The translations under genes were made by a program, and so were the position numbers. The notes below the pieces were generated by a model that saw only the letters and a program-made list of their open reading frames with translations, did not search any database and was not told where the DNA came from. From Acidobacteriota bacterium (GTDB taxonomy: Bacteria > Acidobacteriota > Vicinamibacteria > Vicinamibacterales > CAVVIG01), in assembly GCA_023265175.1 (NCBI GenBank), contig JAHFUI010000026.1:1-35974 (forward strand): a DNA stretch of 35,974 nt. The letters run 5' to 3'. This document shows positions 16,041 to 23,420 of the stretch, piece by piece. The stretch's first letter is position 1, and each line of letters begins with the position of its first letter.

Positions 16041-16868
16041 TCAGAAGTTGTGGCTCCTCGTCAGAAAATAGCTGATCGGAACGAAATTGAGCAACACGAT
16101 CGCGAAGCCGACCGCCGACAGGTACGCCGCGCGTCGGCCGCCCCAGCCGATCCGGCGCGCCGCGAACAGCTCGAACGAATAGATCGTCCAGCACACGAGC
16201 GCGACGAAGATCTTGGGGTCCCGCAGCGACATGGCCTGTAATTGGGGGATGCCTGGGGCGTACGCGCGCGCCTGAGGGGTCCACACCGCCCCGACGATCA
16301 TGCCGGCGGTCAGGAAGATCCAGCCGATGACGATCGCCTGCTGGTTCATCCGATCGAGCATCTGCAGCGACGGCAGGCGCGCGTAAAAGATGCCGAGGTG
16401 CTTCGCCTTGATCTCCTTGAACAGCAGCACGTAGGTGACGCCGATAACGCAGGCCAGCGCGAAGCTGGCGTAGGCGAGCAGCAGCGCCGAGACATGAATG
16501 CCAAAGAGCGGGCTCTGGAGCACCGGCAACTGCGGCTCGACGCCGGGATTGAGCGCCGGAATCATCTGCAGCGCCACGAGCAGCGGCAGGATGAACACCC
16601 CCATCGCCCGTTCGTCTGTCGTCAACTCGGTATAGAGGTAGGCGAGCGCCAGCAGCCACACGAACGTCGAGATCGCCGATGTCGGACCAGCCACCGGCGG
16701 GTAGCCGTACTGCATGCTTTGCATGCCGATGACGAAGGTGTGCGCGACCGCCGCAAAGACCAGCGCGGTCGTCGCCCCGCGGCCGACGACGGCATCGCGC
16801 TTGGCGAAGTGCCACACGTAGGCGACCAACGCCACGCCGTACAACGCCAGGGGGACAAAATTCATCAT
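16041..16868 (-). CDS. HemX/CcsA-like cytochrome c assembly membrane protein
   Basis: About 275 residues, nearly all membrane helices (NFVPLALYGVALVAYVWHF, ATTALVFAAVAHTFVIGM, AISTFVWLLALAYLY, GVFILPLLVALQMI, LFGIHVSALLLAYASFALACVIGVTYVLLF, QAIVIGWIFLTAGMIVGAVWTP, IFVALVCWTIYSFELFA, VGFAIVLLNFVPISYF). It belongs to the CcsA/CcmC/HemX superfamily (PF01578), which handles heme at the membrane. The tryptophan-rich segment is reduced: GAVW...SLRDPKI replaces the fuller W-rich form. Its place directly before hemA matches HemX in hemAX-type operons, where HemX lowers HemA levels, so I favour a HemX-like role over cytochrome c maturation. Ten upstream open codons are repeat DNA; the start was set at MMNFV. 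Confidence 0.8.
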   Translation of the reverse strand: MMNFVPLALYGVALVAYVWHFAKRDAVVGRGATTALVFAAVAHTFVIGMQSMQYGYPPVAGPTSAISTFVWLLALAYLYTELTTDERAMGVFILPLLVALQMIPALNPGVEPQLPVLQSPLFGIHVSALLLAYASFALACVIGVTYVLLFKEIKAKHLGIFYARLPSLQMLDRMNQQAIVIGWIFLTAGMIVGAVWTPQARAYAPGIPQLQAMSLRDPKIFVALVCWTIYSFELFAARRIGWGGRRAAYLSAVGFAIVLLNFVPISYFLTRSHNF

Positions 16869-16875
16869 GCTCGAA

Positions 16876-16914
16876 AATTCCAAATTGCCAATTCGCAATT
16901 AGCAACACGCAATA
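16876..16914. repeat. Short degenerate heptamer array, unit AATTGCC type
   Basis: ATTCCAA, ATTGCCA, ATTCGCA, ATTAGCA and similar 7-base units lie between the second VWA gene and the HemX-like gene. It is AT-rich against its surroundings and occupies almost the whole gap. Confidence 0.55.
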
Positions 16915-17889
16915 TTAGTGCGAAGTCGGCCCAAAGTACCCCTGCTTGGTGCGCGCGATGAGTTGCTGGCCGTTCGCGCGAACGACGATGCGGCGCCACG
17001 CGCCGTCGCGGCGAGGATTGCGCGACGTGTAGCCGATGGTGTACTGGCTCGAGAGCTCGTCGGAAATCTGGCTGTACACCTTCGCGAGATCCAGGGACTG
17101 ATTGGTGAAGAACGCCCGTCCGCCGGTTTCCTGAGCGAGCTGACGCAGCGCGAATTCCGCTTCCTTGAACCCCTTGCTCTCCGGAGAGCCTTCGCCGGCC
17201 CGTAGGCCGATCGCATAAATCGCCGTCTCGGACCGCTTGGCGAGATCGAGCACCTCCTCGAACGGCAGCAGGCTGGAGGTGTCTTCGCCGTCGGACAGGA
17301 GCACGATCGCGCGCCGCCTGATTTCTTCGACGTTCTTGGCGACCAGCTTCTTGAGATCCTTGAGCGCGATGTAGATGGCGTTGTACAGCGACGTGGACCC
17401 GCCCGCCGACGTCTTGCGGATCGCCTGCTCGAGCTCGGGGGCATTGTTGGTGAAGTTGGCGAGGATGGTGACCCGGCTGTCGAAGTCGATGACCTCGGCG
17501 GCGTCCTGCACCCGCAGCCGACGCACGAAACCAATCGCCGCCTCCTGCGCGGTCTGCAGCTTCGTGTCCATGCTCGCGCTCGTGTCGATCATCAGCGACA
17601 AAGCAATGGGAAGGTTCGTCTTGTTGAAGAACGTCACGTCCTGCTTCACGCCGTCTTCGAAGACGTTGAAATCGTCCTTCTCGAGAGTGGTGACGTACCG
17701 TGCCGCGGCGTCGGTCACCGTGACGTTGAGCGACACGAGCTCGACGCCGGCGCGAAAGGAGGGGGACTGCTGCCTCGCCGGCGCGCTGCGCGGATCTGAA
17801 GGCGAAGGCCGGGCGGCCATGATCGCGACCGGCGCGGCGAGGACGGCGATGATCGCCGGCAATGAGAGCCAGCGGCGCGAGCGAATCAT
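16915..17889 (-). CDS. Secreted VWFA-related protein with intact MIDAS
   Basis: 324 residues: an N-terminal signal peptide (SLPAIIAVLAAPVAIMAARP), a beta-rich segment typical of acidobacterial VWFA-related proteins (VELVSLNVTVTDAAARYVTTLEKDDFNVFEDGVKQDVTFF), then a von Willebrand A domain starting IALSLMIDTSASMDTK with a full DxSxS metal site, GGSTSLYNAIYIALKDL and IVLLSDGEDTSSLLPFE. The end (YTIGYTSRNPRRDGAWRRIVVRANGQQLIARTKQGYF) is the usual family tail. VWA domains bind proteins through a metal ion; the partner is unknown. The ATG overlaps the stop of the preceding VWA gene (ATGA), so the two are coupled and perhaps form a complex. TIGR03436 is the likely family. Confidence 0.87.
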   Translation of the reverse strand: MIRSRRWLSLPAIIAVLAAPVAIMAARPSPSDPRSAPARQQSPSFRAGVELVSLNVTVTDAAARYVTTLEKDDFNVFEDGVKQDVTFFNKTNLPIALSLMIDTSASMDTKLQTAQEAAIGFVRRLRVQDAAEVIDFDSRVTILANFTNNAPELEQAIRKTSAGGSTSLYNAIYIALKDLKKLVAKNVEEIRRRAIVLLSDGEDTSSLLPFEEVLDLAKRSETAIYAIGLRAGEGSPESKGFKEAEFALRQLAQETGGRAFFTNQSLDLAKVYSQISDELSSQYTIGYTSRNPRRDGAWRRIVVRANGQQLIARTKQGYFGPTSH

Positions 17890-18785
17890 GGCCGGCCTTT
17901 CTCCCGCGGCTCATGGATCAACGTGCCGCGCGCGGTCATCCCCGGACGGGTCGCGCTGACCGTGACGCGTTCGGGCGGAATCAGCGACTGCGGCCGCGCG
18001 TAGGTGACGCGGTATTGGTGCGTGAGCTCCGCCGCCAGTCGTTTGAGCTCGCCCGGCAGCGCGGAACCGGCGAGCAGCGAGACGCGACGGCCGCCGCTCG
18101 TGCGTGGTCCCTCGTCGAGCACCGCGGCGCGGTTGCGCGCGTCCTCGCTGATGTCGTTGGCCGGCAGCCCCAGCACGATCACGTGAAGGGCCGCGCCGGT
18201 GTCGCGCAACGGCTTGAGGACGTCCTCGTAGCGGCGCGAGCTGAATTCCGGCCCTTCGGTGGTGATCGCCACGATCACCGGCCGCGTCGCCTCGCGCTTC
18301 TTGAACCCTTTGGAGACTTCGATGATGCCGTCGAGCAGGTAATTGCCGCTGCCGCGCTGCTCGAAGATGAGGTTGACCCCCTTCATGATCTTCGCGCGAT
18401 CGGACGAGACGTCGGCGAGGATCGTCGGCCGCTCGGCCAGCGCGACGATCGACACCTCGTGCCTCGTGCCGTTCGTAACGTCGGTGACGAACGATTCGAG
18501 GCCGGCACGCATGTCGCGGATGTAATCGCGGGCGGCCTGACTGTTGTCGACCAGGACCGCGATCTGCATCGGTTCGTCGGCGGGAGCGACGCGCAACACT
18601 TCGCGTGCGGCGTTGTCCTCGCGAACGAGAAAATCAGACGGTCCGAGATCGGCGACCGGCGCGCCGGCATCGTTCAGGATGCTGACGTACATCGATCGTT
18701 GGATCGCCTGCGCGGACGGCGCGGCAGACGACAGAATGGCCGCGGCTGCCAGCAGGAATGCGCCGAGCGAGGCTCGTATCTTCAC
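17886..18785 (-). CDS. Secreted VWA-like protein with degenerate MIDAS, leaderless start
   Basis: 299 residues from a GTG at 18783-18785. KIRASLGAFLLAAAAILSSAAPSAQA is a clear signal peptide. The beta segment MYVSILNDAGAPVADLGPSDFLVRED is shared with the next gene, and a VWA-like fold follows: MQIAVLVDNSQAARDYIRDM, VSIVALAERPTILADVSSD, GSGNYLLDGIIEVSKGFKK, RPVIVAITTEGPEFSSRRYEDVLKPL. The metal motif is DNSQA rather than DxSxS, so metal binding may be weak. The open frame extends 40 codons further, but a TTGACG-18-TATACT promoter whose -10 box ends six bases before the GTG rules those out and suggests a leaderless mRNA. It is the first gene of the minus-strand unit reaching toward the heme genes. 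Confidence 0.85.
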   Translation of the reverse strand: MKIRASLGAFLLAAAAILSSAAPSAQAIQRSMYVSILNDAGAPVADLGPSDFLVREDNAAREVLRVAPADEPMQIAVLVDNSQAARDYIRDMRAGLESFVTDVTNGTRHEVSIVALAERPTILADVSSDRAKIMKGVNLIFEQRGSGNYLLDGIIEVSKGFKKREATRPVIVAITTEGPEFSSRRYEDVLKPLRDTGAALHVIVLGLPANDISEDARNRAAVLDEGPRTSGGRRVSLLAGSALPGELKRLAAELTHQYRVTYARPQSLIPPERVTVSATRPGMTARGTLIHEPREKGRP

Positions 18786-18791
18786 CCGATC

Positions 18792-18821
18792 AGTATAGGT
18801 CCCGGTTTTTGGCACCGTCAA
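18792..18821 (-). promoter_or_regulatory. Sigma-70-type promoter TTGACG-18-TATACT, leaderless VWA gene
   Basis: On the reverse strand TTGACG (18816-18821) and TATACT (18792-18797) are separated by 18 bases. The normal start point, six to seven bases after the -10 box, falls on or beside the GTG start codon at 18785, so the message would have no 5' leader. Confidence 0.7.
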
Positions 18822-18898
18822 GGAAATCGGCGACCAAACTGGTTTGAAATCTGTGAGTTGCGGCAACGAGTCACATGCGGCGCGAGAACGCCCGTTTC

Positions 18899-18927
18899 TT
18901 GACACCCCTGGGGTCGCGTGTTATAAA
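18899..18927 (+). promoter_or_regulatory. Strong sigma-70-type promoter of the nuo operon
   Basis: TTGACA (18899-18904) and TATAAA (18922-18927) with an ideal 17-base spacer. It is the best promoter match in the window. The start point should be near 18934, leaving a leader of about 80 bases before nuoA. It is divergent from the VWA/heme-side promoter 78 bp away, so the two could share control. Confidence 0.8.
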
Positions 18928-18957
18928 CCAACGGCTTTTCTGCGCGTTTTCTTCAGG

Positions 18958-19005
18958 GGTCGCGCACATTTTCGCTCGTCACGGTCCCCGAAAATGCACG
19001 CGACC
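18958..19005 (+). promoter_or_regulatory. Long leader hairpin upstream of nuoA
   Basis: Arms GGTCGCGCACATTTTCG (18958-18974) and CGAAAATGCACGCGACC (18989-19005) pair over 15 of 17 positions with one 2x2 internal loop and a 14-base apical loop. The hairpin ends eight bases before the nuoA ATG, which lacks a Shine-Dalgarno site; the GGGG before the left arm could also pair with CCCC right before the ATG. There is no following T-run, so it is not an intrinsic terminator. A control or mRNA-stability role is inferred. Confidence 0.65.
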
Positions 19006-19013
19006 GTATCCCC

Positions 19014-19370
19014 ATGCTTTCAGCCTACATTCCGATCGCCATCTTCGTCGTGGTCGCGACCGGATTCGCGTTGTTCACGCTCGTGTTCTCGAGCCTGTTG
19101 CATCCGGAGAAATACAACAAGGTCAAACTCGAGCCGTATGAATGCGGCATCGAGCCTATGACCGATGCGCGCGACCGGTACAGCATTCGGTACTATCTGG
19201 TGGCGATGCTCTTCGTGATTTTCGACGTCGAAACGGTCTTCATGTTTCCGTGGGCCGTCATCTTCAACAAGCTGCTGCTCTTCGGCTTGATCGAAATGCT
19301 CGTCTTCATCTTCATCCTCCTCGTCGGCTATTACTACGCCTGGCAAAAAGGCGCGCTGGAGTGGGTGTAG
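19014..19370 (+). CDS. nuoA: NADH-quinone oxidoreductase subunit A
   Basis: 118 residues, three membrane helices (YIPIAIFVVVATGFALFTLVFSSLL; YYLVAMLFVIFDVETVFMFPWAVIF; LFGLIEMLVFIFILLVGYYYAW). NuoA is a membrane-arm subunit of complex I beside the quinone channel. YECGIEP with the conserved loop cysteine and the acidic FDVET helix are family hallmarks. It is first in a nine-gene nuo run behind a strong promoter. nuoB, which nearly always follows nuoA, is absent: the next gene, 15 bp downstream, is nuoC. Confidence 0.97.
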   Translation: MLSAYIPIAIFVVVATGFALFTLVFSSLLHPEKYNKVKLEPYECGIEPMTDARDRYSIRYYLVAMLFVIFDVETVFMFPWAVIFNKLLLFGLIEMLVFIFILLVGYYYAWQKGALEWV

Positions 19371-19385
19371 TGCCCCCGACACTCA

Positions 19386-20030
19386 ATGGCTGAGGCCCCG
19401 AAGCCGCCTGAGCCAGTCGCGACCACGGCTCCCAAGGCGGCCGCGCATCCTCCAAAGGCCGCTGCGCCGATCGGGCCGCCCGATCAGCCGCCGCCGGCCG
19501 ACAAGCCACTGCCGGCCTTCATCGCCTCGCTGCAGGCGGCCTTGCCCGGTGCCGTCTCCCAAATCAGCTTCTGGGTTGGCGACTGGACGATCATCATTCC
19601 GGCCGCGCGAATCCTCGACGTGGCGCAGCATCTGCGCAATGCGCCGGACGCCTCATTCGATTTCTGCTCTGATGTGACTGCCACCGACTGGCCGCCCCGC
19701 GCCGAGCGTTTCGACATCATTTACTGCCTGTACTCGACCCGCTATCGCCACCGCGTGCGCGTGAAGGCGAAAGCCGGCGAGCTCGAACCGGTCGCGTCGG
19801 TGACCGGCATCTGGCCCGCGGCCGACTGGCTCGAGCGCGAGGTGTACGACATGTTCGGCGTGAACTTCGTCGGCCATCCGGATCGCCGGCGGATTCTGAT
19901 GCCGGAGGACTGGCAAGGCTTTCCGCAGCGGAAGGACTACCCGCTCGAAGGACCGGGGGAGTTGCTGATGGAAAACCCGCTCGACTGGCTGAAGCTGAGA
20001 CAGGCGCGGGACGAGGCGGACATCGAATGA
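19386..20030 (+). CDS. nuoC: NADH-quinone oxidoreductase subunit C
   Basis: 214 residues. NuoC is a peripheral-arm subunit next to NuoD, close to the quinone site, and binds no cofactor. The core runs from about residue 50; the signature is [30 protein letters not shown] followed by [10 protein letters not shown] (30-kDa subunit family). The first ~45 residues are an Ala/Pro-rich, probably disordered extension not typical of the family. No ribosome site precedes the ATG. It takes the position directly after nuoA where nuoB is expected; it is not fused to nuoD here. Confidence 0.96.
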   Translation: MAEAPKPPEPVATTAPKAAAHPPKAAAPIGPPDQPPPADKPLPAFIASLQAALPGAVSQISFWVGDWTIIIPAARILDVAQHLRNAPDASFDFCSDVTATDWPPRAERFDIIYCLYSTRYRHRVRVKAKAGELEPVASVTGIWPAADWLEREVYDMFGVNFVGHPDRRRILMPEDWQGFPQRKDYPLEGPGELLMENPLDWLKLRQARDEADIE

Positions 20031-20060
20031 GCAGGCCAGAAGAGCGTGAGAAGAAACCGG

Positions 20061-20100
20061 GAACCACAAAGAGCACGAAGATCACAAAAGTTCTTTGCTT
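20061..20100. repeat. 9-mer array (CACAAAGAG type) between nuoC and nuoD
   Basis: CACAAAGAG, CACGAAGAT, CACAAAAGT followed by a short return TTCTTTG. After it, to 20167, come two direct copies of CGAGGCCGAG (about 20132 and 20152). No gene is seen in the 178-bp gap; its last 41 bases hold the leader hairpin of nuoD. Confidence 0.55.
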
Positions 20101-20167
20101 AGGAGAACTCAGGCGGTAGACAGCATTCGTCCGAGGCCGAGAGTCTACGCTCGAGGCCGAGGTTTTT

Positions 20168-20193
20168 GCGCGTGGGGGTGGGGCCCCACGCGC
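20168..20193 (+). promoter_or_regulatory. Conserved-loop leader hairpin upstream of nuoD
   Basis: Arms GCGCGTGGGG and CCCCACGCGC (10 bp, perfect) around the loop GTGGGG, ending 15 bases before the nuoD ATG. The same loop and inner GGGG/CCCC pairs recur before nuoH and nuoM with different outer stems. A GGTAAG follows the stem, then AAAGG as ribosome site. Confidence 0.7.
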
Positions 20194-20208
20194 CGGTAAG
20201 AAAGGCTG

Positions 20209-21339
20209 ATGGCGACACCGACCGTTCATCACGGCGCGATGTTCGACACCAACGAGCTGGTGCTCAACATGGGCCCGCAGCATCCGAGCACGCACGGCGT
20301 GTTGCGGGTCGTCCTGCGGCTCGACGGCGAGAAGGTGGTCGACTCCGACGTCGTGATTGGGTATCTGCACCGCGGCATCGAAAAACTGAGTGAAAACCGC
20401 AACTGGACCCAGATCATCCTGCTGACCGACCGGATGGACTACGTCGCCGCGGCGATCAACAACGTCGGGTACTGCGAGACGGTCGAGAAGCTGATGTCGC
20501 TCGAGGTGCCGCGGCGCGCGCGCTACGTGCGCACGATCCTGTGCGAGCTGCAGCGGATCGCGAGCCACTGTCTCTGGGTCGGCACGCACGCGATGGACAT
20601 CGGCGCGATGACGGTGTTCCTCTACGCGTTTCGCGAGCGGGAGCTGATTCTCGACCTGTTCGAGGAATTCTGCGGCGCGCGGCTCACCTACAACTCGATG
20701 CGCATCGGCGGCCTGCCGCTCGACATTCCACCGGGCTGGGACAAGAAGGTTCTCGAGTTCTGCAAGATCATGGATTCGAAAATCGACGAGTACGAGGAGT
20801 TGCTGACCCACAACCGCATCTGGCTGGAGCGGACCCGGGGCATCGGCGTGATTTCCGGGCCCCACGCGGTCGCCCTCGGACTGAGCGGACCGCCGCTGCG
20901 CGGCTCGGGCGTCCCGCGCGACGTGCGCAAGGACGAGCCCTACGCCGCGTACGACGAGATGCAGTTCGACGTGCCGATCGGCTTGGCCGGCGACACGTAC
21001 GACCGCTACCTGGTTCGCATGGAGGAGTTCCGGCAGTCGCTCCGCATCATCCGGCAGGGGACCGAAGGCATTCCCGAAGGACCGATCGTCGGGAAAGTGC
21101 CGCGGTTGATCAAGCCACCCGCCGGCGAGACCTATCACGCGATCGAGTCGCCCAAAGGCGAGCTCGGCTACTTCATCGTCAGCGACGGCAAATCAACCAA
21201 TCCGTACCGGTTCCGCGTCCGGCCTCCGTCGTTCTGCAATCTCCAGGGGCTCCGCACGCTGATCAAAGGCCACCTGATCGCCGACGTGGTCGCGCTGATC
21301 GGATCGCTCGACGTTGTGCTCGGAGAAGTTGATCGCTGA
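20209..21339 (+). CDS. nuoD: NADH-quinone oxidoreductase subunit D
   Basis: 376 residues. NuoD (49-kDa subunit) forms most of the quinone-reduction pocket with Nuo[16 protein letters not shown] carries the quinone-site histidine, [15 protein letters not shown] the conserved tyrosine, then [49 protein letters not shown] and the C-terminal [13 protein letters not shown] and [18 protein letters not shown], as in the [NiFe]-hydrogenase large-subunit relatives. Length is normal. The start is supported by AAAGG three bases upstream, right after the leader hairpin. Confidence 0.97.
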   Translation: MATPTVHHGAMFDTNELVLNMGPQHPSTHGVLRVVLRLDGEKVVDSDVVIGYLHRGIEKLSENRNWTQIILLTDRMDYVAAAINNVGYCETVEKLMSLEVPRRARYVRTILCELQRIASHCLWVGTHAMDIGAMTVFLYAFRERELILDLFEEFCGARLTYNSMRIGGLPLDIPPGWDKKVLEFCKIMDSKIDEYEELLTHNRIWLERTRGIGVISGPHAVALGLSGPPLRGSGVPRDVRKDEPYAAYDEMQFDVPIGLAGDTYDRYLVRMEEFRQSLRIIRQGTEGIPEGPIVGKVPRLIKPPAGETYHAIESPKGELGYFIVSDGKSTNPYRFRVRPPSFCNLQGLRTLIKGHLIADVVALIGSLDVVLGEVDR

Positions 21340-21354
21340 TGGACGGTGCACTGA

Positions 21355-21429
21355 GCGGACAGTCGTTGCAAGCAAAGCCGAGCGGCGCGGGCCGCGAAGG
21401 CACAGGTGGCGGGGGTGGGGCCCCGCCAC
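21355..21429 (+). promoter_or_regulatory. Two-part leader element upstream of nuoH
   Basis: A 26-base box (21355-21380, including GTTGCAAGCAAAGCCG) shared at 25 of 26 positions with the copy before nuoM, a GC-rich middle that can form GCGGC/GCCGC, then GGCACAG and the hairpin GTGGCGGGG-GTGGGG-CCCCGCCAC (21406-21429). It ends 11 bases before the nuoH ATG; AAGGTAAATAA lies between. Confidence 0.75.
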
Positions 21430-21440
21430 AAGGTAAATAA

Positions 21441-22463
21441 ATGATCGATCAGTTTGTCATTCCCCTCCTCAAGATCGTGATCGTGCTGAACGCGACGCTC
21501 GTGGCCGTCAGCTACATGGTGCTGCTCGAGCGCAAGGTAATCGCGTGGGCGCAGTCGCGGCTCGGACCGATGCGCGTGGGGCCGTACGGCATCCTGCAGC
21601 CGGTGGCCGACGCCGTGAAGCTGATGATCAAGGAGGACATCACACCGGTGCGCGCGGATAGATGGGTGTTCACGGCGGCGCCCATCATCTCGATGGTGCC
21701 CGCGCTCATCGTCTACGCGGTGATTCCCTTCGGGCCGAAGGTCAGTCTGTTCGGCCGGCAGGTGTCGCTGTCCATCACCGATGTGAACGTCGGTCTGCTC
21801 TATGTCGTCTCGGTCGCGTCGGTCGGCGTCTACGGGATCATCCTTGCCGGGTATGCGTCGAACAGCAAGTACCCGCTGCTGGCGAGCCTCCGTGCCTCGG
21901 CCCAATTGATCAGCTACGAGGTCGCCGTCACGCTGACGCTCGTCAGCGTCGTACTGATGGCCGGCACGCTGAGCATGGTCAGCATTGTCGACGCGCAATA
22001 CAACGGCCGCGTCTGGTTCGCATTCGTCCAACCGGTGGCGTTCGTGGTCTTCTTCATCGGCGCGCTGGCAGAAACCAACCGCGCGCCGTTCGACATGCCG
22101 GAAGCGGAGCAGGAGCTGACAGGCGGCTTCCATACCGAGTACAGCGGCATGCGCTTCGCGCTGTTCTTCCTCGCCGAGTACGCGAACGTGATCGTCGCCT
22201 CCTCGGTGGCGACGACGTTGTTTCTCGGCGGGTGGTTGCGGCCGTTCCCGAACGTCGCGATGCTCCGGTTCCTCGGCTTCATCCCGAGCTGGACCTGGTT
22301 TCTGATCAAGTCGTTCGTGTTCCTGTACATCTTCATCTGGGTGCGCGCCACGCTGCCGCGGTATCGCTACGACCAGTTGATGCGGCTCGGATGGAAGGTG
22401 CTGATTCCGCTGGCGATCGCCAACCTGGTCGTCACGGGCATCGTGAAGGTGCTGCTGTCGTAA
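21441..22463 (+). CDS. nuoH: NADH-quinone oxidoreductase subunit H
   Basis: 340 residues with about eight membrane helices. NuoH is the hinge between the quinone chamber and the proton channels. Markers: MVLLERKVIAWAQSRLGPMRVGPYGILQPVADAVKLMIKED in the first loop, and the acidic E-channel loop AETNRAPFDMPEAEQELTGGFHTEYSGMRFALFFLAEYAN. ATLPRYRYDQLMRLGWKVLIPL closes the protein as usual. Its TAA overlaps the nuoJ ATG by one base. nuoI, which normally follows nuoH, is missing. Confidence 0.97.
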   Translation: MIDQFVIPLLKIVIVLNATLVAVSYMVLLERKVIAWAQSRLGPMRVGPYGILQPVADAVKLMIKEDITPVRADRWVFTAAPIISMVPALIVYAVIPFGPKVSLFGRQVSLSITDVNVGLLYVVSVASVGVYGIILAGYASNSKYPLLASLRASAQLISYEVAVTLTLVSVVLMAGTLSMVSIVDAQYNGRVWFAFVQPVAFVVFFIGALAETNRAPFDMPEAEQELTGGFHTEYSGMRFALFFLAEYANVIVASSVATTLFLGGWLRPFPNVAMLRFLGFIPSWTWFLIKSFVFLYIFIWVRATLPRYRYDQLMRLGWKVLIPLAIANLVVTGIVKVLLS

Positions 22464-22972
22464 TGGGCCAAGCCATCGCGTTCTACACGCTTGCGGCGTT
22501 CATCCTCGGCTTCGCGGTGCTCGTGGTCACCACGAAGGACACCGTGCACAGCGTGTTGTTCCTGGTGCTCGATTTTCTGTTCGTGGCCGCGCTCTACGTG
22601 CTGCTCGACGCGCCGTTCCTCGCCGTCATCCAGGTGCTCGTCTACGCGGGCGGCATCGTGGTGCTGTACCTGTTCGTCGTCATGCTGGTGAACTTGAAGC
22701 GGCCGCCCGAGGCGCACCACGATCCGCACCGGCGGACGAAGTTGGGACTCTTTCTCGCGGTCGCGGTCCTTCTGGAGCTGGGCGCCATCGCCGTGTATCA
22801 GACGACGCGGCCCGTGCTGAGTGTGCCGGGCGCGCCGATGCCGGTCACCGGGAACACCGAGCAGGTCGGCTGGCTGCTGTACACCAGCTACCTGATTCCA
22901 TTCGAGATCGCGTCGATGCTGCTGCTGGTGGCGATGATCGGCGCCATTGTGTTGGCGAAAAGGGAGTTGTGA
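22463..22972 (+). CDS. nuoJ: NADH-quinone oxidoreductase subunit J
   Basis: 169 residues with five predicted membrane helices. VIQVLVYAGGIVVLYLFVVMLVNL is the pi-bulge helix typical of NuoJ, which links the quinone site to the proton channels in the membrane arm. The first residues MGQAIAFYTLAAFILGFAVLVVTTKDTVHSVLFLVLDFL fit the family. The ATG overlaps the nuoH stop, so translation is coupled. Downstream is a 118-bp gap filled by an inverted repeat array before nuoK. Confidence 0.96.
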   Translation: MGQAIAFYTLAAFILGFAVLVVTTKDTVHSVLFLVLDFLFVAALYVLLDAPFLAVIQVLVYAGGIVVLYLFVVMLVNLKRPPEAHHDPHRRTKLGLFLAVAVLLELGAIAVYQTTRPVLSVPGAPMPVTGNTEQVGWLLYTSYLIPFEIASMLLLVAMIGAIVLAKREL

Positions 22973-22973
22973 A

Positions 22974-23079
22974 TCTGGTTATCTGGTTATCTGGTCATTT
23001 GGTTATCTGGTTATTGATTGAACGATTGAACGATTGAACGAGTTCAATAACCAAATAACCAGATGACCAGATAACCAAA
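22974..23079. repeat. Inverted octamer array, units TGGTTATC and GAACGATT
   Basis: Five TGGTTATC-type units (22976 onward), three GATTGAAC-type units in the middle, then the complementary AATAACCAAATAACCAGAT run to 23078, all in period 8. The stem arms match well. It fills nearly all of the gap between nuoJ and nuoK. Confidence 0.8.
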
Positions 23080-23082
23080 TGC

Positions 23083-23087
23083 AGGAG
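23083..23087 (+). promoter_or_regulatory. Shine-Dalgarno AGGAG fixing the nuoK start
   Basis: AGGAG lies three bases before the ATG at 23091. It favours this ATG over the one at 23079, whose codons are partly repeat DNA. Confidence 0.7.
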
Positions 23088-23090
23088 CTC

Positions 23091-23393
23091 ATGATTACTC
23101 CAACTCATTACATGCTGCTGTCGTCGGCGCTGTTTATCATCGGCGTCGCCGGGGTGATGATGCGCCGCAACATCATCGTCATCTTCATGTCGATTGAGCT
23201 GATCCTGAACGCGGTCAACATCAACCTGGTGGCGTACTCGAGCCAGTTGCAAAACGCCGTCGGCCAGGTGTTCGCGCTTTTCGTCATCGCCGTTGCGGCG
23301 GCGGAAGCGGCGGTTGGACTCGGCATCATCCTCGCGTTCTACCGGAACAAAGAGACGGTCAACATCGACGAGATGAACTTGATGAAATGGTAG
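23091..23393 (+). CDS. nuoK: NADH-quinone oxidoreductase subunit K
   Basis: 100 residues, the normal length, three membrane helices. NuoK carries two buried glutamates needed for proton transfer; both are present, Glu36 in [16 protein letters not shown] and Glu72 in [13 protein letters not shown]. The start [27 protein letters not shown] fits the family, and the ATG has an AGGAG site. nuoL begins 27 bp downstream. Confidence 0.97.
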   Translation: MITPTHYMLLSSALFIIGVAGVMMRRNIIVIFMSIELILNAVNINLVAYSSQLQNAVGQVFALFVIAVAAAEAAVGLGIILAFYRNKETVNIDEMNLMKW

Positions 23394-23420
23394 TGGCGAC
23401 CCACCAGACCTGACAACGAC

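Noticed and set aside
19371-19385. Hidden or frameshifted nuoB between nuoA and nuoC
   Set aside because: Only 15 bases separate the genes, and no frame in the nuo region shows the NuoB cysteine motifs.
20168-20193. Hairpin before nuoD as intrinsic terminator
   Set aside because: Stem is GC-rich but followed by GGTAAG instead of a T-run, and it is inside an operon just before a start codon; the same holds for the nuoH and nuoM copies.
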